From Pelodera strongyloides (lineage: Eukaryota > Nematoda > Chromadorea > Rhabditida > Rhabditidae), in NCBI GenBank assembly GCA_036852015.1, contig JAANDG010000312.1, positions 1 through 64,000 of the forward strand: a DNA stretch of 64,000 nt, in the 5' to 3' direction. The position numbers were made by a program, and so were the translations under genes. Numbering within the stretch: position 1 is the stretch's first letter; every line of letters starts with the position of its first letter. Of this stretch, positions 39,101 through 50,521 are shown piece by piece. A model generated the notes under the pieces. It saw only the letters and a list, made by a program, of their open reading frames with translations, did no database searches and had not been told where the DNA came from.

Positions 39101-42100
39101 AACGGCCGCTTTTTGAAACGTATGTATGACAACTGCATTCCGTTATATTTATGCTAAATGACTCGATTTTTTATTCTAATCATACTCATTTACATATGAT
39201 GTATGCGCATGAGAATTCAGTTAAATTTTGCTCTCTTTTGCTGTAAGCCTTATTTGTTTATCCAGTAATACGATATGTAATGTTGATCGTTTATGGTTGG
39301 CGCAGCAGTGTATTTTTCTTCTTATGGAGATGTATTTCCGTTATTATTTATTCTTATTGTTATATTCGTGTATCTACACTTCACTGTCTAGTTAATTTAA
39401 GCTTATCTTTATTTTTTAGAACTCAACTCGCAAGGCAAGCCAGGCAACCTATTTTAGTCCATATCTGATTGTCTAACGCGCTAATCTTGTCGTTTTCCTC
39501 CTTTTTTTTCGTTTAGAAATTTACCGCAAAACTGAAATTGTTGTTCCAGTTATTTATTGCAACTAGACTAACTATGTATTGGTGGTTTTGCGGTTAATGT
39601 CCTGTTGTTCTTTAAAAAGATCAAAATTCTGAGTACCGTCACTGCCTTACAATTAGCACAACCGTAGGCTATCGGCTTTAAAAAAATTTTTGAATAAGAG
39701 GTTCATATTTAAGTTATTCAGTGTTTCTTATTTACTTTGGCAAATCTACTAATATATATAAAGGGAATGCTACATTTCTTTCCCACAATTTTTTTCTCTT
39801 TTTGGTCTTGTGTGTCTTTGTACAAAAACGCGATGAGCACACGTTTCACCTTAGTTTAATAAGTAAATATTTGTCATTTTGGCAAATATTCGCCTTTATG
39901 AGAAGACTTTTCGTTCCGTATAACCCTGCCCATCTATTGTTGTAAATTGTCACAAAAAGGGGGCGTTGTTGTCATATTGCGTTGCTCTCCGAAGTGACAT
40001 TTTTGTCATTGAACATTACGCTTTTCGGGCAAGAGTTAGGAATCTTGCAATTTTTTTTTTGTAATTTTTGCAATTTATTATTAGGTATCAATGATCATAA
40101 TGTAATAATTATTGTTAACGGTTAATACGAACTACGATATTTGATCAACTATACTATAACTTTCTTGCTGCCCTTTTTCAAAGGCTATGCAATTTTGAAA
40201 ACGTTTTCATAGATAGTACTTGGTTAGATAATAGTTGTACTCAAGTGTTTTTGCAAGATTTTTTCAATACAGTTTGAAGACTAGTCTTCTAAAGGCCACT
40301 TGTAGAACATTAGACATTAGTGAACAAAAGTTGCTTTTTGATTTTTATTTATTTTCAGACGTTACAAACATGAATGTCTCTACTCTACTAGTGTCCAATT
40401 TTTTTTGAGAAAGATTTTTTTTTGTTCATAATAATACGGTATTAGTGGATGTTTTAGTTCCTTGGAGCTTGGATAACTGTAATATTAATTAACTATTAAA
40501 CACCAGTAAGATATTGGGTAGCCCTTTTTGGTTTTAATTAATACCTCTAGCTCTCGGGTTTTGCGATTTTTGTTTTTCGAGTTTTCGAGAGAGATTCGAG
40601 TTTTGCTATGTCTCGTTTTAGATCCATTTGTTACAATGTTTACACATTTACGGAACGCGTATTTACCCTTGAACGTCAACCTTCCAATTAAACTTTGTAC
40701 ACTTCTTTTGGTATCGTGGGATGTGTACTGTAAACTGTATATGTTTGCTGAAGTCCGTTTGTAGAATTCATCCCCTCACGACAATCTTCATTCGCTTTAA
40801 TTTATAATAAATCTATCGTACAAATACAGATTTATTATAATTTCAAACGAACACAACATTTTTTTCTCGCAGCTGGTTCATAGTAGTTAAATTTATTAAC
40901 GCATATATAACTCAGATTTTTACAGAAAGTTAAATGCAAGCAAACATTTTCATGGGACTTCTACGTAAGCTAAGTAAGCTTGAGAAAAATATGACGATTT
41001 CATAACATAACACGTGATGTTTACACTCGCTTTCCTTATAATGTTTTATGGGTTTTTCTAGCTTTTCTTACAATCTTTTGTTATTTGCACTGTTCTCCTT
41101 GTATTGCTTCTTTCATCTCTTTGTTGGTGTAGATTGTATGCCTTTCTTATTATAAAAACATTCTTTTGTGGTAAATATAAACTATTGGTGTATACGTTTA
41201 TAAGCGATAGGCTAGGCTAGGTCTAGCCTAAAGCTTGCCTAGCATATCTTTACGTGAGTCTGGAGCTTGGCCGGCTAATTATGCCTAATGTATTACCGTT
41301 AGAAGGAGCCCTTCAAAAGTGCTGCACTTCTAGTCCCTTTGAAGTTACAGAACAAGGTAAACATCTTATATTTTTGTGTAAATGTATAATATTCTAATAT
41401 GCACCGTCATATGATGTAAGCACTATTCACACCAAGAAATATTATATTCAAAAGTAATAACTCGTGTTTTTAACGTAATAAAAAGCGCTATAAAAACTCA
41501 TCTATTAAAAATTTTAAGCGCGCCGGAAATGAGTTTATTCAAACAACTTTTCTCATTTTATACATTAGTAAATAAGCAAACAAAGGTGATAGTGTTTACA
41601 TAGAGAAAGTTTAACTAGCTTGTTTTCCGTATCAAAATTTCCCATCTATTATCTTTTGGTATTATCTCTTGGTATCAGTTGTATTATGATCAGTTAGCCC
41701 GGCGGTTGGTTTGTAGATCACCTGCCTAGTCTCGTGGTACAAATACTTGTACAAAAGTTACAGAAGACCCCCAGAAAATGTGGGATATATAATACGACAT
41801 TTAACTTGTAGATTCATAGGACTTCCAAAACACTTACAATTAGACTAATAGATTATCTTGCTTATCTTTACTTCATCGTTACATATAACTGAGACTTTGA
41901 GTAGCTGTAAAATGTGTCTCGTAAAAGATTCTTACTTACTTACTTACTTTCTTACTAATACTAACCTTCTAAACTTCTAAGCCTATTACATGGAAATTAA
42001 TTATATTAATCAATAAATTAGACATATACACTTATATGAAGTACCTACATTCTTGCCTTGTCTCTATAATTATGTCGCAATATTTCTGAATCTTTATAAG

Positions 42101-45100
42101 ATTCTTTTCATGCGTTTCCATTGGATACCACCCTGTTTGTTGCTAGAGAAAATCAAAGAAATGTATATAATTTCTACTTCTGTTCTGTTTGTTCCCATCA
42201 GAAATAATATCTACGTCCTCTAAAATGTATTCACAAATATTTTCGAAAGAAAAACTTTACATGGAAAAAGGTCTAATAAGAAGGAGGATTATGGTAGGAT
42301 TTTTTTGTACTTTAATTTTAATTTAAACATTTACAGTCATTTTATAGTGGTTTATTGAATAAATACATCTATGTGGGTTAGAGCTAGCTAAATGTAGAAG
42401 TAAGCGCACTACTTGCTATTCTTTCACAGTGACGAGTGACGAGCCACATTATATTTTGTTTGTGACAAGTACATTTTCCCTATATTGTATTGTAATTAAC
42501 TGCATGAAACTTAAATGAAATAATACTTTAATCTTCAATATTTTTCTCTACTAGAAGAAATAGCTCCTCCATATATTATAGTAAAAAATCTGACCCTTGT
42601 ATTGTGGTTACAACGCGCCATGTTTCGCATATAACAAATTCAATAGAGAGTGTAGTTTTCAATAGTGTCAGGATGTCAACCCCTTTTCTATATAATGGGA
42701 ATAATACAGTAGACTCTATTTGTGACCACTAACCTACTGTACATTTGATATAGTATATTTCCGTTTTTGTGACGGGACTTTTTTGAAGCTTTCATGTAAA
42801 TGTATTATCTGTACTATCAAGATTTCAATATGATAAGCATTCTTTATTTATTATAAGGTATATTATTCTCTTTCTGTCAACGGTTACATTTCAAAATGGT
42901 TTAGTGGTAGTCTATCCGCTTGTCCCAAGTATTTCAAGCCCAAAAAAGTGTGCGGCGCTAACTGTGCTAGTATACCGTAAAGGGAACGGTGCTAAGGATT
43001 TAGTACAAGCGATGTCCTACTTTTGTTGTACTAAACGTTGTCCTCTGGAAATTGTCACTTTTCTACAACACCTTGAATTGTTAGCCACCAAATAGTACGA
43101 AACGAGCATCCGTGCTAAACACATCTTTTATTTTCAGCAATTTATTTTCTCCCCAACTTGTTTATTATGCTCCCTTCATCATAGTAATATTGGAATGTTA
43201 AAGCAAAATGCTAGCCCCTTTGGAAAATTTGCATATGATAAGCAAATCCTATGTATCCCATGCTAATTTTGTACGATCGTCCACGGCAATCGTACAAAGT
43301 TAGCATAGGATACATAGGATTTGCTTATCATATGCAAATTTTCCAAAGAGGCTAGCATTTCGCTTTAATAAATAAATAAATACAAAATAGACATATATAT
43401 GTGTGCTAAATACAATAAGGCTGCCATTGCGTGAAAGTTATGCAATTCGACTACACGAAAAATGTTTCAATTTTTTTATTTAAAATAGTTTTACTGACAA
43501 TGAGACATTGTTGAGCAATGGTCACAATTAAAATTGGACATATTTCTATCTGACGACCACACGTGTTTACGCGCACGCTAATGCTACAGCGCGGCGTAAT
43601 AGTAAAACGAAGATCGCCGTTACGTGAGCGCTAATTCGTCGCTAAGCTGGCGCGATTAAGCGTTTTCCGTAGCTGAAGCCATGTTCCTGAGCATGCTTCC
43701 GCATACTCTCGCTATTTCACTCTCTCCTCTCTCTGCTCTTTCCCTCTCTGTGTCTCTCCATTTCTCTCTCTCCCACTCTCACTCTCCGCTCGCGCCTGTA
43801 TCGGAACTTTTTGTTTTTCTAAGTTTCCGCGCATTAGACTGCCGTTTTTCCGCTCTCAAATGCCAGACATGTCTATAGTCAATACACCAATACCTGCTTA
43901 GGCTTCATAAGTGCACTCTCACTTTTACTATATACAGTTACGGTATACGTTTTCTTTACCTTTCTTTACGCTTTACACTGACTTTCAGAAATTTTAATGA
44001 AAAGACGACCAGACTATTGCTATTGTCAAATTGTTAAGTAAATATATTACGAAGATGTAGCGTTTTGTCCTGATTTTTTGTTTGAAAATGTTTGTAAAAC
44101 CGTTCGTCCTATACGATATGGTTCCAGAAAAGATTATTGTTATTTAATCATTTTAATATGGATTAAATTTCAGTCATCTCCCGCCCCGTTGCCGCCTATG
44201 GCGCCGCGCTTGAGCAGCGCTTTAACGGCGTCTTCGCTGCACTCGACAAAGAATAGAACCGAGCAACTGTTTGAGGCTCTTGCAAATGGATTCAAGTGAG
44301 TAATGATATTAACTTATCGATTATATTCAAGTGCATATGTAGGTTCACAACAAGTAAGAATACTAGTCAGCGTATGCTGTTGTTTATAAAAAACCAGACG
44401 TTTTTTCTTTTTCGAATCGTCCCATGGATAATTCAAACTTTTTCAGTTTAGTGGATTATTAGTAGCACACTTACTAGTATATTAGTGGCTTAGTCTAAGG
44501 GCTACGCATCATTATGTGTCCTACGTGAAGTGAATGTCATAAATTGAATTTTCAGCTCATTTATCGATTTACCAGCTCATTTATCGATTTTCAGCTCCTT
44601 TATCGATTTTCCAGCACATTTATCGATTTTCAGCTCCTTTATCGATTTTCAGCTCATTTATCGATTTTTATTCATCGGAGCGAGAGCGCCTTCGAACGCA
44701 ATTAGAAGCGTCGAGTAACGCGGAAGAAGTGGAGAAGATTAATAATGTATGGTTTTAATTTAATTGCCTCGTTCGCAATTTCTAACAATTATTTTATTGT
44801 TTGTACCAGTACTTGGTTAACTTGGTACTACTTGGTACCACTATTCTCGTATCGACTTCTCGTTCTTGCCGCAGCTAAAAAGCCACATATAAGATTCGAA
44901 CTTTGGTTGAATGCGTTATAAGCAGCGGTGCAACCCCCGTGACAAACAATAAGACTGGTAACAATAAGTAAGTTAGGTGTAAGTAAGTTAGGCTCTGAGT
45001 TCTAAGTTAGCCGCTAATTGTAAGTCCACAAGAACTTTTAGGAGCTCGTTTTGGTCGAAGAAAATGTCCAACTTTACGAGTCGCATCAACAAAGAGCAAC

Positions 45101-48100
45101 AAAATTGTACGAGAAATATAGACAAGGAGTTCTGGGCGGATTGAGAGGTGAGGAACAGATTATGTTAATTTTTCCAAGCTTTTTCAATGTGTTTATATTT
45201 TTATCCAATTCTTCTCTCTCTCGCCCCTATCTCTCTCGCGCTCGCTCTCTCATCTTCTCTCCCTCTCACACTCTTTTTTATTAATTTCATATGCATATTC
45301 ACTCAGTTCTTGAATATGCCTGAGATTATATATGTAGTCTGCAGTCTGCACTTTGTAGTTCCATTTTCATAGTGCAAAATTAGCCTAATCATTTTCATGA
45401 TAATAACAAAATACGTTTCACTGGGTTTATAAAGTCGAGGCAACCCTATCCCCTCTGATAACTTTTTTGCACTATGAAAATGGACCTTGACTTGTTTAAA
45501 TTATAGTAATGTTGACCCTCGGCTAATGCATTCGTATGCTTAGCTATTCATTGTCTTTTGTATGGTGTTTCGTATTCATTCGAGAGTTACGAGTTGGATA
45601 TTAACCCCTTAAATATTAAGTAAATCAAAAGCTCACCAATCTCCAAATAAGACTAGGCTCTCGCGGGGGACCTAAGCCGGCTAAGCCCTAAATCCGGTCA
45701 TGTTTTCCGTGTTGTTTTCGTTTGTTTTGTGTCTGTTTTCCTTGGTTTGAAGTGTCGGAAATCCCTATTAGGAGACCATCAAAGGGGCTTTCTGGAAACC
45801 GCTTCCCGTACATCGCTCATCCCATTCTTGAATGAAATTACGTGTTAGGATATTTTTGCGGATCTAACTTTCTTACTTGGGCTTAATTATATTATTTTGA
45901 GAAAACCAGGTACAATGACTGTACTGTTTCAGGTTTTACTTTTCAATAGCTTACAATCAGAATCAAGGTTATAGACTTTTTACTGTTTGGTAAACAGGAG
46001 CTTTTTACTATTGGGATTTCCAGATTTTATAAATATGTAATCGGTAACTGTAGTACAAAACAAACAATAAGGATATTTTGTGAATGTATCGACTTAGTAC
46101 ACTAAGAATAAGGTTAAGATACGCTTTGTCAAAGATGTCCTTGTATTTCTCGACTTGGGATGCACTTGTTCTTTTTCTATTACGAGAACTATTTTAGTTC
46201 CTTTTGCTAATTCTTCTCAACTCCTTAGACTAAGGAAAAAGTTGTTCAATGGGATCAAGGATTTCTAAAGAGTCTGTAGACGCTACTAAAAGAAAGAGAC
46301 AGACACCTCCCTTAGAGGAGCAAGCTCATCTCTTGTCTCTTTATTTAAGTTTAGCAATGTATATTTACGAACTGATGATCATACTTTATCAACAGTAGCT
46401 TTTCTTTGCTATGGCTGTACCTATACTCTTACTACTTGCCCTGTAGGCTAGTACATTCTGTAAATTTAACTTGCGCTAGTATTTTTTTGCTACGGAGCAA
46501 TTTTCACAAATTATTATTGTTCCACTAGGATGCCGCACTTTCTGTATAAAACCTGTTACCTTTCCATGCTTATTTTAAGTTGTAAGGAAAGAAAAACATA
46601 AAACAATTATGTTTGATTTAAGTTTGTCCTCATTGTTGCACAGTTATACCTCATGTAACATTGCCCATTTGCTGTCGTGTCTCTGATGTTTTCTCGCTCA
46701 GTTTCTCCTATTTTTGCAGTCTCGTCTCTCGTCCGTTTAGTTTATGTAAATTTGAAGGGCGTTTTTAGCATGTTCTATTCATAGTCAAGGTTATCCACTT
46801 TCCCTTACAATAAGGGAGCGAGAGAGGGAGAGAGAGAGACAGCGAGAGAGAGAGAGAGAGAGAAATTAAAGGGGAGAAAAAATTCACACTTTCGAGGTTC
46901 CCTTCTCCTCTCCTTGTCGGTAATCATTTAATCACTTGTCACTAATGTCCTTATCACGTTCAAGTTATTAATTTCCTTTTATGTAAAGGAGGTACACCCT
47001 ATTTCATTCGTTTTTAGTTAACCTAAACCTGCACGGTGAGGTCTACGATATCATTTTCTTATGTTGTGCGACAGTTTTTTCATTTAGCGTAATTGTCTAG
47101 ATACTCACAATTAATTGATTATTTATAATTGGCTAATTAACTATTTAATCAATTAATTATTCTAATTTTCCAGCCAAGTCCTCTTCTCTGTCCGACCTTC
47201 GTTTCGCAATTTCCGGGAAATCAGCGGCAGATCGTGCAGCATCTGCAGTGGAACTTGAACTGAAGAATATGATGGGACGGGTGGTTGTTGAACTAAAATG
47301 TAAGGATTTTTGAATTTTCAATTGAATGAAATGAAATGAATTTCCCGCGAACTAGGAACGTGTCATAAGCAAACCTTGTATTTGAACTCCCTTGAATAAA
47401 GGTGCACGCTGTTGAACCGCAAAAGAAAAAAAACTAGACTGACACGAAATTTTACTAGTTCAAATTTGCTTTTTCTAGTAGTAATTATAATAAGTAAGTA
47501 AAAGTGATGAACAAAAAAATCATAATCAATCAGCATAAAAAAAATAGGTTGAACACGTGCAAATATTCATATAAACATATCGGAAAGTTGAATACTATTT
47601 AGCTACATAACAGAAAAGAATAATTGTGAGCTTCTTTCTTGAAGGTTGTTGAATAAATCAAAATAATACTGTTCAGCAATAGCTGGCTTCGCTCGAGTTA
47701 CGCCTGGAGACGTGTTCGAAGTGCAGATCAAGCATGGGGGAACTAAGTGGAAGGTAATCTATTTACATGCAATATTACCCGATGAATAAGAGAGGGAAGA
47801 TATCCTACAACGCGAAGCTTGGCGCAATCGCGGTGGCGCGGAAAATTACATTGCGGTGCGGCACACCTTCGTTTTGGAACGCACGTGGCACGCCTGCGCA
47901 ATTCCGTTAGTGCGGATTGTTTGCTTTGATTCGGGATTTTCTTTCATATTCTCTAAATTCGTAGTTAAATATGATATTTTCAGGCCCGTGGAAAGACGCA
48001 ATCGGATCGGACACAACGTTGGGACAAACAACAAGTGACCTTCGATTGTCACACGACAAGCACAGTGGATGTCAAGGTAAAAAGGATTAAATATTTCCAT

Positions 48101-50467
48101 TTGGTGACTTGCGGCATAAGAAGGGTGCAATAATTGTGCCTGAGATTCGCCACACGTGCGCCAGCTGTAAGGCTGTAAGTGCACCCGCGCGTCTTCAGCG
48201 CGCACTAGAAAAGTCCGCGTCTACCCTTATTACATCTTTTTATTTTAGTACATGCCTTTAGGTTTCCGAAGTACGTCTCTTCAAGTCGAAAACTCTGAAT
48301 GAGCGTTCTTTCGACCCGTGTGAGCTCTTCTCCGCTCAGCCGCAACTGGTTACTATATCGCTGAACTCGCTCGGCACAATCAAACTGCAGATTGTCGTCA
48401 CATGGATGTACGTTTCATGCCATTTATTTAGTCGAAGTTGTAATTAGGTTATACTTTTTTTCTTTTGTCCCGCTCAAACAATGTCCAATATAATATTAGC
48501 AATGCTGCGAATTATTGTTACAGTATGTCTGTACAAATTTCTCGGTTTGCGGGCGATTCGGGCACATCCTGCGTCGCAATGACATACTGATTGTAATTTT
48601 AAATTACAGTATATTTGATGGGAGTGCGAAATAAAAGTACAAGTTGAAAAAGTCGTTTCGTATCCCAAATACCCGTTGTTCCCACAGAAACTCCACCAGT
48701 TCTTGGCTATATAGTCGCCCGTTCGACAGCACCTGTTCGCCATCTCAGCGCCAGGCTTTCGCGTGGAGTCACTTTAGTTTTATCAGTAGCTAAATGCTCA
48801 AGATATAATATTCTTCTATTTAGTCCTCTACTCGCCTCAAAATGTCTGTATCCTGTGGTTCCGCGATCAATGACAACTTCTATGATCGAATCCCCAGTTT
48901 TAGAAGATCCGAGGAAAGGACGCGTGGTATTGAGGTAACTTTTCCGGAGGAAATCATACGCATATTACTAATACTTCACAACTTCACCATCTGGTTAATT
49001 TAGTACAGACTTCGATAATGATAATAAAAATGTAAATCTGATAAGATGCAAAATTTAAAGTGTAAAAACAAGAATTATACGTAAAGGTATAAGAAATAGT
49101 GTGTGAAATTTTAAAGGTAGAATGTGAAAATAGACATACACTAGTAAGAAAATGATAGAGAAAGAAATAACCTTGAATATTAAGCAAGGTACTCCGTTTA
49201 ACTAAATGTTGGTCCACGCAACTTCGCAGGGTCTTTAGCAATCAATTTCATAATGAAGTGGACTTAGTTAAAGGCAAACTTGTAGTACAAACTATTTATG
49301 AAGTAATTTCCAGAGACAAGAAACGTGGTAGTGCGGCACGTGCTGCAATGCGTGACCAATGGAGGAGTTCCACTAATATTTTGGATTCAATTTATAATGA
49401 CGTGTCGAAGAACATTCCGTCATTGGACTCGGTAATATTTCTTGAACTCATTCAACTGCGCCCATAGAGTTCCTGCGAAGCGTAGACCACGTAAACAGTA
49501 GAGCACGATTTCTTCAGACTTCAGACTTCACTTCAGGCTACCTGCCCTGTCTGTAGTATTGATCCTTTCACGGTAATTATCGAACAATTACAGCTCCAAA
49601 CGCAAACCCCATCCCGTCTTTCAATGTGTGCGATTCCGTCTGAAGTATCTCGCTCAATGCCTTCAGTGTCTGGAAATAAGGCAGCTGCTTCGTCATTAGC
49701 TCACCTATGTACACCGCAGGACAGCCCGGACAGTCTCAAGTTTAAACGGTACGCTGGTTCATTGTGGATACAATATCAAAGTATAATGTGACATGTTTTA
49801 TCTGGGGATTAATTTTGTGCAAGCAACGTGTATTTGTCTCCTGTCATTCTGGTGCTAATTTTCTTTGGTTGTGGGAAGTGGAATTATCCGAAAAAATGTG
49901 ATGAATCTTCAGCAGCTGCAAATGTTGATGTGTATTTGTGCCGGGCAGGCGCCAATTTGAAGCCGCGCTCGTTTCCGTGCTAGTAGAAGGTAAAAGTGCG
50001 TCCGATCATTTAATCTGTGATATTTTCAGCTTCATGGTGCCCAACCAGCCGGGCAGCTCTTCATCTGCGAGTTCTGATGTTTGTAGCCTGAACGGGGTCA
50101 CTTCGAATCTACTCGAGTTGATAGACGAATGCACGCCGATTGCGGCTGAACTAGCAAGGGAAAGACATCGGGAACTGCATACCACAACCCAGGTTCTGCA
50201 GCACTGGGTTCGATTCCTGAGGGTAAGGAATGCTATATTATATGTTATGATGGTACTTATTGATATTGATTAATGCACGGATTAATCAATAATTCTCGTT
50301 GGACATTTACTGTTGAATTAAGTAAACTCCTTGGGACAGTGTGTAGAACTATCGTCACCTCACCCTCACCATATAAGAAGTGTAAAAAGTATTGTGACGA
50401 GAGTTCAGTAGTACAGTTGAGAGGAGACGGGTTCCATACAAAGGATCACAGAACAGTTGTTCTGTTT

Positions 50468-50521
<54 letters not shown>

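Larger units (their letters stand above)
35123..44173 (+). other. RIPOR intron 11 (9.1 kb)
   Basis: The intron contains half of a palindromic element (35278-35500), a truncated TTAAAGCG-type element (39096-39222), a near-perfect 171-bp palindrome (43198-43368), a tRNA-like remnant (42890-42941), and a CT-rich tract (43718-43795). Several PPT-AG sites exist, but none opens a frame compatible with the flanking phase-0 exons for more than a few codons. Confidence 0.65.

Noticed and set aside
47846..48205. 119-codon minus-strand open frame
   Set aside because: Antisense to RIPOR exon 17 and its flanking introns, which are clearly coding on the plus strand.
49990..50029. A 40-base stretch inside RIPOR exon 22 with GT...TTTTCAG borders that looks like a mini-intron
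   Set aside because: The stretch is open in the coding frame, and removing 40 bases shifts the frame into a TGA soon after. Keeping it gives a continuous helical segment.
50190..50222. Perfect tRNA B-box (GGGTTCGATTCC) at the end of RIPOR exon 22
   Set aside because: It encodes the WVRFL stretch in frame and has no A-box at the right distance, so the match is coincidental.
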